This document shows, one piece after another, positions 33,066 through 44,997 of a stretch of DNA of 64,000 nt. Source of the DNA: Diphasiastrum complanatum (Eukaryota; Streptophyta; Lycopodiopsida; Lycopodiales; Lycopodiaceae); NCBI GenBank assembly GCA_029204225.1, contig CM055110.1, positions 48,150,921 to 48,214,920 of the forward strand, in the 5' to 3' direction. The position numbers and the translations under genes are program-made. Numbering within the stretch: the stretch's first letter is position 1; each line of letters starts with the position of its first letter. The notes beneath the pieces are model-generated. The model saw only the letters and a list, made by a program, of their open reading frames with translations, did not search any database and was not told the DNA's origin.

Positions 33066-33960
33066 CTAATCAAGCTCAACACGACTCATTTTTTTTAATA
33101 GATTCTTTTTATTATTATAAGCAAACTTTAACAATGGCAAGTATCTCTCATGCTGTGTTTGCTTAACACTTACGTCGCGCCTAAGCATGTCTTCTAGAGT
33201 TTGGTTAACTCTCTCATTTTGTCCAGCTGTCTCAAAATGATCAATCATAGATTGCACTTGTAGCTTATCAACATGGCAGTCCAAAAGTCACTGTTAAACT
33301 ATAAATCATTATAAAATATTCAGTCCACCAAGAATCTAGGATCAACTCATAAGCTCTATCCATAATAGGATGACCAACACTATAATTATTACGTCGTAAT
33401 TGCAATATCCTCTTATGGAGCTCCTCACAGGAATCAAAGTTTTGTCATTAATTCTTACCAAACCATCCTTAATGGTATACTAAAGATAAATGAAGGAACT
33501 AGAGCTCTCCACTTAAGACTTTGCATGATCATGACTTTAACTCTTGCTCCACCTTCTGACATTGAGGATCCGCCTATTGAACCTTTCTTATGTCATTTAA
33601 TAGGTCATCTTCAAGGAACACAATTGAAACATTATCCAAGACAATGCATCTATCACATAGTTTTTTGTAACTCTCTTATAACGTATGTCCAAAAGTAACT
33701 CTTGCATAACTAAGCTCATATGGCTTGTTGACCTCTCAAATTTAGTTGGTTAGCAAAGTATCTCAAAGTATCATGATTTGTAGAAACATAAAACTTAAAT
33801 GCATACAAATAAGCTTTCATGCCTTCAACCCATAGACTGGCATACAACTCCTTTTCATTAGTTGCATCATTCTTCAAAACAAAGTCAAGCTTCTTGCTTC
33901 AAGAAGGCTATTGGCCTTCCCTCTTGCATCAGATTAGCCCCCACAACAATATCACTCGCA
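33066..33960 (-). pseudogene. decayed gypsy RNase H-integrase
   Basis: The minus strand shows RNase H words near 33860-33720 (ELYASLWVEGMKAYLY, STNHDTLRYFANQLNLRG) and an integrase core end at 33284-33066 (ETAGQNERVNQTLEDML, YLPLLKFAYNN). Stops are frequent, so this is an old insertion in the host intron, antisense to the gene. Confidence 0.75.
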
Positions 33961-34039
33961 TTCATATCTAATTAGATTGTTTCTAAGGGTCCGCAATCTT
34001 GAGAGTGATACTTTCAACCGTGACTTTCTCAATTTATCA

Positions 34040-34330
34040 CAACTTCATTGGTGAACATCCATCCACTCCACCATTTTGAGATATTTGAGTTTGTCATTGT
34101 GAAGAGTTGAGAGCTACCACATATCATTAAGAGAGAAGGAATGAAAGATTTAGTAAGGTCTTTGCGTACTTGAAGGTACATGAAACCTTTGGGTATTTGG
34201 GTACCCAAAGACATTGAAATATGTTTCTTTCTTTCTCTCTTAGTGATAGGTGGTATTAGTCAATTTTTCAGAATTACAACTAGAATAATCTTAGGAATTA
34301 TAACTCAAATATCTCCCTTCTCCCTGAGGA
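34040..34330. repeat. imperfect long inverted repeat (hairpin)
   Basis: Arms of roughly 130-150 nt meet at a perfect centre CTTTGGGTA-TTTGGG-TACCCAAAG near 34187-34210. The outer arms share words such as TTCTCTCTTAATGATATGTGG (left, reverse complement) and TTCTCTCTTAGTGATAGGTGG (right). The left arm carries about 25 extra bases. It could fold as an intronic hairpin; origin unknown. Confidence 0.7.
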
Positions 34331-35236
34331 CTGACCTCTCATGCACTTCTTCCCATGGTCTTTGGAGGATGTTAAGGGGATATTCTATTCTTTTGAATTC
34401 TTGGATAACTTTCTATTGCAACTTATCTTGTGGTTGTCAATGTAATTTCTCTTCATGGAGTTTTATGAGAAATGTGATTGAAGATTAGATTGTCAGGAAG
34501 CTTAGGAAAACAAAAGTTTCCAGCACCTTTGGCCTTCTTCACCAATCAAGCTAGGCTTTGGATAACCTACATTCTGGCAACAACTTAGAGGAACACTCTA
34601 GGGAAGGCATAAGCAACAGTTAAACAAAACAGTTACCCACTCAATTTCTCATCAATGTGGTCTGTTGCATTGAACTAGAATATTGGTATCCAGTAGCCTG
34701 TTTTTGAAATTTTGGTGACAAAAGATAACTTTGTTTTACCTATTCCTTTGAGAGATGTTGAGAGGGTTGAATATCCATGTACGCGATTTTGTAGGAGCCA
34801 AAATCATACTAAGTTATATATGAGCAAAACACTCATTATTTTTTAAGGGTATCAAGAGTGCTTATCTTTGGTATCTAAGGATATACCTATGTGATATAGA
34901 TCTATTAGAAGGATATTCCAATTAGTTGGAAAGGTGACAACAAAAGTTATTACCTATATCAGCTTTTAATTTTGAAATGATATCAAGTGTCTTGAAGATT
35001 TTTTGCTGAACTTCGGGAAGCCCTGCATCTAAAATTGTTTGTAATGCAACTAATTTAAAGAAAACAATCTATGTGACTTATATTTCAAGATAAATCATGC
35101 CTGGCATTGTTATGAAATCCTTGTAGGAGGTATGTGGTAGAGATCTAGAAGGCAATTAAAAATTTACAAATAATTTGTTGCTTGAGGCATTCTATCCTCA
35201 GGCCAAGTAGGACTCACTTTTTTAATACCGAAGCAG
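34331..35236 (+). other. remaining intron sequence, no gene seen
   Basis: AT-rich, no recognisable transposon protein. It ends in a polypyrimidine-containing stretch and the acceptor GAAGCAG at 35230-35236. Confidence 0.45.
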
Positions 35237-35372
35237 GGTTGCTGATTCAAATAGATTTGTTGTTGACGTGGCGAGAGCTTTCAAGAATCGTGTGGAAAGA
35301 TCAAAAAATGTAATGTCAAATGGTTTGTGGGTGCTGAAGGACCTCATAGATTTCTTTCATGAAGAGCCAAAG
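35237..35372 (+). CDS. SPI: BEACH protein (SPIRRIG-like), exon C
   Basis: 136 bp. The first base completes the codon begun in exon B, followed by 45 codons: VADSNRFVVDVARAFKNRV, then ERSKNVMSNGLWVLKDLI and DFFHEEPK, ending in phase 0 before GTATGC. Angiosperm SPIRRIG has an equivalent FSFVIGRAF...EKLK...SL.V..VL.FFS segment at this point, with conserved -RAF- and FF. The flanking introns are 3.4 kb and 9.1 kb. No stops; codon use differs from the neighbouring fossils. Confidence 0.75.
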
Positions 35373-36167
35373 GTATGCACTCTTTCTAAACTAGTAGTAT
35401 ATAGCATGCTAAAATTTGGAAACAATCATGATTTATAATATTTGGTTCATAAACTCCATCTATCAAACAATGCATCAAATAAGCCACTAAACTGCCCAAC
35501 TATTTAGCTTTATTTCGATATCTAAGTCCTTGTTTAGCATATTATCCACATGCAATCTATTTTCTACCTCTTGGGCTTCATCATGGGATGTGTGATCCAA
35601 TTTGGACTTCTCAATGATTTGGAATCAAAGATTAAAATTAAAACTCCTTAGATCCTTTAGTGATTTTATGGTTGGATTTACCATCTTTAAACATTGCTAC
35701 AATTATTTTCGTGAATGTGACATTCAAATCGTATCTAGGGCTCAACAATGTAGAATCCTAGTAATAAAAAATTGCCCCTTTTCAACTCAAGTAGAAATAT
35801 ATGGAAAGACTAAAAAAGTTGAAGCTCTCTAATCACAACACTGAGTCATCTTTGTTAAAAAGATTCTAGTAACAAATTCAAAGCAATCCTAGGACGTACT
35901 AGGACATCCCAAGCATTCCATTATACCATGCCATTTTCTCCACATTATAAAAATAGTGTTTCCAGCCGATTTGAATCAGGTTGATTTGTACAGTTCGAAC
36001 CAATTCGAATTGGCATGGTTTGAATCGGAAAACAATTTGATCTGATTGGTTTTTTGTAAAACTAGTAAACTCTATTATTCTTTATTCTACTTCATTTGGT
36101 GGTATCTTATTGCCAACCTTTTCATACATGTAGTGTTACAGCTTTTACTTGAGGGAGATTATATGTC
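35373..36167 (+). other. intron sequence, no gene seen
   Basis: Start of the 9.1-kb intron. A 14-bp palindrome CCAATTCGAATTGG lies near 36001-36014. Nothing else was recognised. Confidence 0.4.
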
Positions 36168-36529
36168 GTGATGCCACTTGGAGACCCCCCCACATGCGAG
36201 GCTCTTCGTACTCGCCATTTGAGAGAGGAGTATGCATGCATCGTAAGAGAACCTAGCCCCAGACGACATGCCTGGGCTACATATGGTTGCTCTATTCTAT
36301 CGGATGGTTGGACTAATATTAGGCACATGCCAATTATCATTTCATGTCTGTTGGGCAATATATTTCTCAGGGGTGTGGATGCTTCCCGAGCTGGCAATGT
36401 TGAGTCAATAAAGTTTATTTATAGCATATATGTGCAACAGTCATCGAGGTGGGGGCACAACCTGTAGTGCAGGTGGTCATTGAAAATGCCAACAATTGTG
36501 TGGCTATGGGTGAGCTTTTGGAGACAGAC
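36168..36529 (+). pseudogene. hAT-type transposase (DUF659) fragment
   Basis: The plus strand reads CEALRTRHLREEYACIV, then WATYGCSILSDGWTNIRHMP, IFLRGVDASRAGN and, after a frame change near 36425, VIEVGAQPVVQVVIENANNC and VAMGELLE. The S-DGWT, FL..VDAS and VVQVV-DNA-N motifs are those of the DUF659 region of hAT-like transposases. The sequence is cut at 36529 by the LTR of a gypsy element. A probable tail of the same transposase lies beyond the gypsy at 38028-38520. Confidence 0.75.
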
Positions 36530-36915
36530 TGTCACAAGTCTTTCAAAGCTCGTGAATCCTAGAAGGCCGGTGTGTAGAATGAACCTCCCAACCATGGGCA
36601 CCCTCTCTATGAGTCCTGCTACCTGCTATTCCTATCACCTCGCACCTCCCCAAAGACCTATGACCCGCTTGGTAACCCCGGCTACTTGTCGGCTAGCATC
36701 TATCTCGTCACTGACGGATAGGATCCCGACTGTCACAATTCACCGCGTCTCAACAACTTTTTAGGCGGTCACACCAGATCACTGCTTGTGACGCACTGGT
36801 CCCAGCTTGGCACAAGTGTCCACTCCGGTTACTAGCCTTTGCCGATAGGCCCTCTAACAATCGGTCGTGTTGAGGTCATGTGGCGACATACTAGAGCGAG
36901 ACTAGCCTCTTAACA
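36530..36915 (-). repeat. 3' LTR of the minus-strand gypsy
   Basis: 386 bp with TG...CA ends. Its minus-strand start TGTTAAGAGGC follows a purine tract (complement of 36917-36930, AGAAGAGGGAAGGA). It is clearly related to the plus-strand LTR at 50973-51430, sharing for example GAATCCTAGAAGGCCGGTGTG and its complement. Confidence 0.8.
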
Positions 36916-36936
36916 ATCCTTCCCTCTTCTGGCAAG

Positions 36937-38027
36937 TCATTGGTGCTCAATGACAAACTCTGGGTAAGACTTCTGCAAACATTGTCGTGTCTCCCAGATA
37001 GCATTCGACAAAGGATGCCCTTTCCAAGTCACTAGATACTCTTGGAGGATTTTCACTCCCTCCGGTCTAGAACTTTCTATGGCCCACCTATAGTGTCTTT
37101 CTCCTCTAGGGACTTCAAGACCTTCTACGAGGGCCATCATGCAAACATCGCTTGAGTTTGCTAACATGAAACACCTTGCATCCCAATGGTAGCTGTAGCT
37201 TATAAGCTACTTGGCCAACTTTTTTAATGATTAGCCATGGTCCACAATACCTAGGAGATATCTTGGCACACTTTCCTATGCGTAGCACCTTCGAATTGAA
37301 AGGGACTAGTAAATATACCCAATCTCCAATCTCAAACTCCCGATAGGTACGTTTCTCATGAGCGTAGCTTTCTATCCTAGCCACTGCCTTGGACAGGTTA
37401 GCTCGTGTTGTTTCTAGCCTCTCTTGCATCTGGATTAAAATAGGCACCTTTCGCGGAATCCCTAGGGTCGCTAGGTTACTAAGGGTAAATACTTCATCCA
37501 ATTTTGTTTGCGTACCACTAACATATGCACGAAGCATGTCTTCCAGGATGTGATTAACCCTCTTTGTCTGGCCATTCGTTTGAGGATGCTCCGTACTACT
37601 CATTCGCAACTGTGTTCCTAGCTTGGCAAAGACCTCTGTCCAGAAATTACTTGTATACTTGAGATCCATGTCAGACACACTGGACTCAGGAGTCCATGCA
37701 ATTTGACCAGATTTTGGATAAACAACTCAGCTACTTGCGGGGTTGTGACCTTCTTGGTTGTTGTGATGAAATGGTCCATCTTGGAAAACTTGTCTACCAC
37801 TACCATGACGGAGTTATACCTAGCTTGGGTTTTAGGTAGACCAACAATAAAATCGATAGAGATGCTTTCCCACCTTTCTGTAGGTATTTCAAGTGGATGT
37901 AGCAAGCCCGAAGGACTTACTATCTCGGCCTTGTTCACTTGACAAGCCGTGCAACGTTGGACGTACTCTCTTGCGTCTCGTTGCAGTCATGGCCAAAAAT
38001 AATGCCTTCTTACAAGCTCACTGCAGC
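36937..38027 (-). pseudogene. chromodomain gypsy integrase, 5'-truncated
   Basis: Minus-strand order: the integrase zinc finger at about 38020-37930 (ELVRRHYFWP, a stop, then CTACQVNKAEI); the core at 37938-37618 (WESISIDFIVGLPKTQ, VDKFSKMDHFI) continuing at 37678-37115 (EHPQTNGQTKRVNHILEDML, RKVPILIQMQERL, YCGPWLIIKKVGQVAYKLQLP); and a chromodomain-like end at 37167-36937 (EYLVTWKGHPLSNAIWE). Frame changes at about 37650 and 37140. It ends at 38027 where hAT-like sequence resumes, so gag, protease, RT and the 5' LTR are missing. Confidence 0.85.
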
Positions 38028-38520
38028 CAATGATGATATATTTTCAAAGATTCATTAGGAGTTGGCACGACATGATAGGAGGCAACGCAAGACCACTAGG
38101 TCAATGGCTATGGCAGATAATGAGGCTAAGCAGGGAGCTGAGGAGGGCTATGAGGAGGGATTGGATGATGATGATGATGAGGAGGAGGAGGAGGTCTTGT
38201 ATGGGGATGGATATTGGCGAGGATGTGGGGTGGGTTGTTCCAATGCTGAGACACAAGCTGAGCCTGCATCACCTATACATGGGGGGGGGGGGGGGGTAGG
38301 CAAAGGGTACGCCTCATGAATTTGCATGTTGAGCCATAGAGGGAGCAGTGGCTTGGTGAGGCCCTGGTAGATCTAGAGGCTGCAGCAGAGGTAAAGGCAA
38401 AGGTTTAGGGACATAGCAGTGCATCCTCGAGGAGGATTCCCTATTTTCCTACTCATCTACCAATGATAGTGATAAGGAGGAATCCTCATCTGATCATGAT
38501 ACCTTTGAGTCATAGGGATT
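38028..38520 (+). pseudogene. probable C-terminal tail of the hAT transposase
   Basis: The plus strand reads ELARHDRRQRKTTRSMAMA, a strongly acidic run (38160-38195) and a Ser/Asp/Glu-rich end, SYSSTNDSDKEESSSDHD, before a stop at 38519. Acidic, serine-rich tails are usual in plant hAT-like transposases, and this is the natural continuation of 36168-36529 across the gypsy. A run of 16 G at 38281-38296 disrupts the frame. Assignment is inferred from context. Confidence 0.4.
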
Positions 38521-38937
38521 TAGGGTTTTATTTCATGTCACATGACTCTATGAGTCCATTGTCCATCTATCATACTCATGCACTTGGCCATTGGCCCACT
38601 CCTTGATTTATATCAAATGGTATACCGTTTATGACATATTGATCGTTCTCATGAGGCATGTGTGAGTGGATCATTTTTTATGTTTTTGTATAGTATAGAC
38701 TATAGTCTTTAATTGCCTTCAAGTTTTAAGTTTGGTATGCTAAAGCCGAATTGCTTTGTGAGGTTTTTGTATGCTTTGTATTACCTATTTAGTATGCGTT
38801 AATGTTTCATGATACATATCTGATATCGGTTTGCTAAGGTTTTGAACTCTTTAGATGCTAGCCTCTATGTCGGTTTTGGGATGGATCATAGTAGTTTGTT
38901 ACGTTTGTCTTATTTTTTGGAGTTCCGGGATCCCTAT

Positions 38938-39590
38938 TGTTACAGCTTTTACTCCTTGTCCCGGTTGTTTACTGTTTTTACTTACAGATGTACTTCTTGT
39001 AAATACAAAAATGGCTTAGTCACCGGCCTGTGGTGACCTTTGTAAATAAAGTTGTTAATTAAGTTTTTGAGCCTCAGAGTCGCACGTTGCTTTGGTATAG
39101 GGTATTGGGTCATTAATTAGGAGTGACTGGACTGACCTCCTAAAAAGTAGGAGCTGACTAGTCAACGTGACTTGGTCCAGTGAATGAGTGACACATGTCA
39201 GGGTTGACCAATCAAAGATGACATGTATCACATGCTCACTAGGACACTTGGTCCAATGTATGAGTGACACATGTCAGTCTACTCACTTGCCTATGTGTCA
39301 GGGTATTGCCAAGTGGCAAGTGTCGACTGTGCATGGAGTTGGCCATGTGTCGAGATTTAGGAAGGGTCAGGGTTAAGGGGAGCTTGAGGATTGTGCGTAA
39401 GTGAGCCTAGAGAGAGGCATTCCTCATCATAGTCTATGCAGGAAAGCCTGGGAGGAGATGACGCAGCCAACTCCACTGTGTTTGTATTTGATGCTATGTG
39501 CTTATAGGGAATCAAGAAGGTTGGAAATTTGTGGCAATCAGTGCATGTTTGGACGGGTGTCGATTGGAAAGATCAGGCAGAGCCTGACGT
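38938..39590 (+). repeat. 5' LTR of a plus-strand gypsy
   Basis: Starts TGTTACAGCTTTTACTCC and matches the 3' LTR start at 43171. It ends just before a PBS-like TGGTATGAGAGCA at 39592. Inside is a tandem duplication of about 75 bp built on CTTGGTCCAATGAATGAGTG (near 39172 and 39247). Confidence 0.8.
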
Positions 39591-39749
39591 TTGGTATGAG
39601 AGCAAGGCTTACGTTCGGAAGAAAGGCGTAAAAATTTCAGTGTAACAGGACCATCACTGATCAGAGCCATCATAGGGCAACAAATTTTGGTGAATTCAGA
39701 AGCCAGAAACTAGGTGCCTTTCAAGTCAAGAAAATTACCTACTATTAAA

Positions 39750-40800
39750 GATTTGAAACTGCCGAAATACATTGGAGTAGTTGCTATGCGAAATACAGAG
39801 AAAATTGGATACAAAAGTGAGAAAACGCTTTTCAGATGTGTGGCATTGAGGATGATGATCAGAAGATTGCGGAGGCCACATATCGACTACAAGAGACGGC
39901 CCAATGTTGGTGGCGCAAAATTGAGAAGGACAATCTAGTGCCTGCAACTTGGGAAGAGTTCAAACATATGTTTACAGAGAACTGGGTGCCTTTGGATGAG
40001 AAAAACCAGGCAATGCAAGCATGGACCAGTCTCAAGCAAGGCAATGCGTCCGTACAAGAGTATGCGGACAAATAGAGGGAGGCACTGATGCGGATACCAG
40101 AGGAGGTGCGGATGTTTTTACAGGTGTTTCGCTTTCTGGAGGTCTTGCGTGAAACCCTTTGGCCTTTCGTAAGGAAGGAGCAGGCTCCAAGCCTCCATAG
40201 GGCTTTCCAGATGGACCTATATTATGAAGATGGAAAAAAGGCCAAGGAGTCTGAGACGCCTACTGCAGGAGGGTTTCAGCCTTGGGGGAAAAGAAAGTTC
40301 AAAAAATGGAAGGTTCAATCCTCGCAAGAGTATATTCAAAGTGCTAAGAAGAGTAAAGGTGCGGGCGCCTCAAAAGGCAGAGGCCGGTATGGGACGTCCA
40401 ATGCCCAAGGGGGCCAAAGCTTTTCTACGCTATCGACGCAGGACTTGGAGCGGGCAAAGAAAGAGATTGTTATGCATGGACAACTATGTGGTAGAGATGT
40501 CTTGATTCTATTTGACACTGGGTCCTCACATAACGTCATTAACTCCGCTTTGATTAAACGGTTAAGAGTGAGCACACAACCATCCTTGTACCAGTACACA
40601 ATCGAAATGGCTGATGGAAAGGGTGCGGAAGTGTGGGATGCCAAGGTTGTGGGTATGCCTCTAACCATTCAGAGCTATATTGAGGAGTTAGATTTTGAGA
40701 TTACCCGTTTGGATCGCTTTGATGTGGTGCTTGGAATCTGTTGGCATGTGGCTAAAAAACCTTACATCGCTTGGGATACTCATGTGTCAGAAGCATGATT
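39750..40800 (+). pseudogene. gypsy gag-protease
   Basis: The Gag core is at 39836-40075 (ETAQCWWRKIEKDNLVPATW, WEEFKHMFTENWVP). A basic spacer follows, then protease at about 40480-40745 with the active site LILFDTGSSHNVIN intact and the family's FDVVLGICWH end. No zinc knuckle is recognisable. Stops at 40073 and frame shifts near 39840 break Gag. At about 40795 the sequence jumps from protease directly into RT, losing the linker seen in the related element at 53.8-54.1 kb. This lies in the 9.1-kb host intron, same strand as the gene. Confidence 0.83.
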
Positions 40801-42077
40801 GAGGGCTATCTTGCCAAAGGGCAAGTGAGACCTAGCTTCTCCCCCATTGCCTCTCCAATCATTCTGTTAAAAAAGAAGGATGGGTCTTGGAGAATGTGTG
40901 TGGATTATCGAGGCTTGAACAAGATTAATGTTAAGCATCAATATCCTATGCCACATATAGATGATCTTTGGATGCCCTCCATGGTGCTACAATGTTTAGA
41001 AAAATTGACCTGAAGAGTGGTTACCACTAGGTTGAGAGTCCGAGAAGAGGATGTGCATAAGACTGCCTTCTGGACTCGTTCTAGACACTATGAATGTTTA
41101 GTTATGCCCTTTGGATTGACTAACGCCTCAACAACATTTATGATGTTGATGAACGATGTGCTTAGACCATTTATGGGCAAGTTTGTGGTTAATTTTGTTG
41201 ATGACATACTTGTTTACAGTTGTGGTGATGCTATGCATGTTAATCACCTTAGGACTATGTTATCAACTTTGAGGGAAAACACATTATTTGCTAATGATAA
41301 AAAGAGTGAACTGTTTAAAAAAGAAATAACATATTTGGGTTTTATAGTGTCAGCAGACGAGATAAAACCGGATCTGTTCCTATAGACTTGACGACACTAA
41401 GAGGCTTTCTAGGGTTGTCTGTATTTTATCGTAAAGGTGTGAAGAATTATTCACACGTAGCTGCACCATTGACCGATATGTTACAGAAAAATAAATGGAA
41501 AGAATGGACGGAAGTTCAGCAACGAAGTTTTGATGCTTTGAAACAAGTTGTGGCTGACTTTGTCACTTTAAAAATTGTCGACCCTCTGAAACCATTTGTC
41601 GTAGAAACGGCTGCAAGTGACATTGCCGTTGGGGAAGTTTTGATGCAAGAGGGTAGGCCTGTGGCCTTTGAGAGCAAGAAGCTCAACCTTGCACATAAGA
41701 ACTATCCAACTCATGAGGAGTTGTATGCCATTATCCACGCTTTGAAGGCATGGATGCATTTTTTGTATGGTGCGGAATTGTATGTGTACACCGATCATAA
41801 CAATTTGAGATATTTCTGCAACCAATCGGACCTCAGAGGGCGCTAGGCCAGGTAGGAATTTCACATGGAAATATGGAAATATGGTGCCGAAAATCATGTG
41901 GCCGATGCATTATCTCGTTTATTGTATCAGATGTCTTTTGTGATCATTGAAAATGACCAGATTGCTGAGATTAGAAAGGCTCAGCAAGAGGATCCTCACT
42001 GTCAAGGAATTCTGAGAGAGGCAAATCTTGCACAAGTAGAATCTCAAGATGAGAGTTTTGGTCTCTTTGTTGCGTAG
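40801..42077 (+). pseudogene. gypsy reverse transcriptase-RNase H
   Basis: RT N-terminal half at 40801-41010 (SPIILLKKKDGSWRMCVDYR), a break near 41013, the palm at 41017-41385 (RHYECLVMPFGLTNASTTF; catalytic NFVDDILVYS near 41196-41225), and the thumb/RNase H at 41388-41846 (LRGFLGLSVFYRKGVKNYSH, VAFESKKLNLAHKNYPTH, VYTDHNNLRYF), ending with ENHVADALSRL near 41889-41921. Stops at 41013, 41386 and 41846. RNase H is complete in layout, unlike several other elements here. Confidence 0.87.
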
Positions 42078-42985
42078 GAAAATTGTCCATTTATGTCATG
42101 ATAGCCCTAGTGCAGGTCATCCTGGTGTGGATAGGACCTATGAGTTGATCCTATGTAACTTCTGGTGACCTAAATTGAAAAAAGATGTTTTTCATTATGT
42201 GACTCACTAATTGAAGTGCCAGGTCAATAAAGCTAAAAGGATTAAAACTCCTGGAGTTTTACACCCAGGAAAACGGGAGAGTATCTCCATGGATTTTATC
42301 ACCAACTTGCCTCGTACGCAATTAAAGCATGATTCTATCTTGGTTATAGTTGACAGACTCACTAAAATGGGTCATTTTATTCCAACGCGTAAAAAGACTG
42401 ATGCAGCTGGAGTAGCTAGTTTGTTTATCGAGCATGTGTTCAGACTTCATGGATTACCGTCATCCATAGTGTCTGATAGGGATACTCGATTCACTGGAAA
42501 CTTTTGGACTGCAGTTATGGCCAAACTTGAAGTCCAATTGAGAATGAGCAGTGCGGAGCATCCAGAAACGGATGGCTAGACTGAGAGAGTCAACTAGACC
42601 TTAGAGGATATGCTTAGGGCATTTTTTGGGAATAAGCAAACCCAATTTCTTAGAGAGTGCCTAGTGTGGTTAACTTCCTAACTCAAATGAATGAAATGCT
42701 TGAGTTAACGAAGGAGCGATGGATCGAGCTAAGTCTTACGCTGATCAGCATCGCACGCCTAGAGAGTTTGTGGTAGGAGACATGGTGTTTCTCCAAGTAC
42801 CCAAGGACTCTAAGACTCATAAAACGGGCAAATGTTACATGTTATCCCCGCATTATTCTGGACCTTGGATAATTGTTAAAAAGATCAATGATGCTTCTTA
42901 TAAGTTAGGTTTCCCTGAAACTTGTACGATAACTTGTTGTTTGATGGTTTGTTTGCATTCCAGGAGTAGAGAGAAGTAACCCATG
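42078..42985 (+). pseudogene. gypsy integrase and C-terminal domain
   Basis: The zinc finger is near 42096-42235 (CHDSPSAGHPGVDRTYE ... CQVNKAKR) with internal stops. The core is at 42211-42579 (SISMDFITNLPRTQ, DRLTKMGHFIPT, VSDRDTRFTGNFW, EHPETDG). A stop replaces the glutamine after DG near 42579, and a C-terminal domain lies at 42719-42985 (LSPHYSGPWIIVKKINDASYKL). Catalytic D and E positions are visible but the frame is broken at least four times. Confidence 0.85.
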
Positions 42986-43156
42986 GGCCGGCGAGGGTAT
43001 TGGATAGGCGGGAGAGGCATTTATGCAACCGTCTAAGTCTAATCCATGAGTACTTGGTCGCTTGGCATGGCAGGCCTCTTTCTGATGCTACCTAGGAGAC
43101 CGCGCACAGTTTGCGTGCATAGTACCCTAGCTTTGCCATCATGGATGATGTTACAT

Positions 43157-43280
43157 GAGGGGGGAAGGGATGTTATAGCTTTTACTCCCTGTCCTAGTTG
43201 TTTAATGTTTTTTACTTACAGATGTACTTCTTGTAAATACAGAAATGGCTAAGTCATTGGCCTGTGGTGACCTTTGTAAT
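43157..43280 (+). repeat. polypurine tract and truncated 3' LTR
   Basis: GAGGGGGGAAGGGA (43157-43170) precedes TGTTATAGCTTTTACTCCC at 43171. Similarity to the 5' LTR at 38938 holds until about 43279 and then stops, so the 3' LTR is truncated. Confidence 0.75.
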
Positions 43281-44501
43281 CTTTTACTAGCCTTAAACTA
43301 TTGTTTTTTTCTCACCCTAACACGTACATTAAAAAACTAAAAGAAGAACATTTATAGCATTATGATCTGGAACACTGCTGGATTCCGGAATCGTTCCGGA
43401 ATGCCGTGTTACTATGAGGTTAGTGGCATAAGTAACGACTCATCTTATATAGTCTGCTTATTTCAAGATCAGAGCGACTCCAACAGTTCCACCAGCAACA
43501 GGTTGTAGAACCAGAACTCATCTTGCATGAACACATAAATAATGTGTCAGTTCTTGAACCATTATCATACTAGCCCAAGATACCACTCAAAAGATTCAAT
43601 CTTTTGATTGATTGAACTAGACAAGCACAATATGGAACTGGATCAATAATTTCACTCACATGTGGAACTACAGAAACACCACCAATACTTGTCAGATCTT
43701 AGAGAGATTTTCAAACGAAAGTTAGTACAGCTACAGGATTTTGTTCTATGTTGTGAATCTAAATTTAGAGTCCTGGTTGCATTGTGGCAAATTATGTTAG
43801 TCAAGACAGTAATCCTTGTCCTACACCATGTGTGGCTGTGAAACCTCTTCTTGAGCCGAGGAAGGTTTGACAGCTTACTAAGACATATGTCAATCATGAT
43901 CAAAATTTTCAAGTAGCAGAGAGTGTTTGACACATGCAAAAGCTTTTCATCAGATACTGGAAGTTATTTCTTGCTTACCCATCTTTAGGGATGAGTAACT
44001 TGGAAAGTTTGAAAGTTGACAAATTGGTTGATGGTTTTTGTGAGGCATGCATCCGGCTTCACGTCATTCCCTTCAGCATTTGCTTCTTAGCTCTGGCAGG
44101 TGGCCTAGATGTTTTGTGCATCCACATGAGTATTCTCTTCAGGATAATGACAACAAGATGTCACAGAAGATTATAAGGGCATGCCACTGATATCTTCATT
44201 CAACCTGGTGACCATCTAGACACTTAATGAATAGATGACATGGAAGTCTGATATCCTATTTCAATCTGGGTACCATCAAGACACACTTCTTCTACTAAGG
44301 GATGAATATAACCTAATGTTTACATGATCATTGTGCAACTCCTACATTTATTTTTGACATAGTGCATGCAATGATGTAGAAGATAGAGGTGGCCGTGAAT
44401 AATTTGTTAAAATTTGTCAGTGGAGTTCTATTGAGAAATATCAAATAACTATCTGTGTTTGAAGTCCTGACCAAAAGCTGCTGGATTTATGTTATTTGCA
44501 G
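43281..44501 (+). other. intron sequence, no gene recognised
   Basis: End of the 9.1-kb intron. No known domain on either strand. It ends with the acceptor TTATTTGCAG at 44492-44501. Confidence 0.45.
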
Positions 44502-44558
44502 GGCCAAAGTGGAGCCGGAAAACGCATGCTTCAGATTTTCCAGATCCTTGTAACTTGT
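44502..44558 (+). CDS. SPI: BEACH protein (SPIRRIG-like), exon D
   Basis: 57 bp, phase 0 at both ends, donor GTACGT at 44559. It encodes GQSGAGKRMLQIFQILVTC. It corresponds to the G-SPGANLL-AVEVLV-G segment of angiosperm SPIRRIG, directly after the exon C homology. The GxSGAGK look is coincidental rather than a P-loop, since the fold here is a helical repeat. The downstream intron is 439 bp. Confidence 0.72.
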
Positions 44559-44997
44559 GTACGTATTTCAGCTTATTAAGTGGACTGACTTTGCATCATT
44601 ATCCATGAGAGCTTCCAAACATACTGGAGCCTTCTCTTCATCTAGTTATTGTAAACTTTTTAGCCAGACTTCTTATTTGAAGGAGCGTGGCTGGTCGGAA
44701 TTTTAGTAGTCATTTTAGGATTTGTCCTGAGCACCTGACTGTAGGCAGTGGTATCTGAACCCTAATATTTCCTCCTGTATAATTCCAAACCAAAGAGAAG
44801 AGAGACTGAAAACAAAAATGTGATAGTATATGGCTCTCAGTATGGACCACAAGGTATGCAACGGAAAAACTGTTTGAGTTCATATCTAATAAAGTGTAGC
44901 GCTTTGGAACCTTTTTCTGTTGGCTTTTGCATAAGCTTGTAACATTTTTCTAGCTGAAAGTTAAGAGTGCTGAAAAACTTGATTTTGTTAACTGCAG

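Noticed and set aside
38281-38296. Run of 16 G as a possible G-quadruplex regulator
   Set aside because: A single homopolymer within a decayed transposase tail; such runs are also error-prone in assemblies, so no function is claimed.
43652-43939. Cys-rich 95-codon minus-strand frame
   Set aside because: No conserved spacing of the cysteines and no homologue recognised; it lies inside the host intron.
44502-44530. GxSGAGK resembling a P-loop NTP-binding motif
   Set aside because: It is a 19-codon exon inside a helical-repeat region, lacks the usual strand and Walker B context, and the family has no ATPase here.
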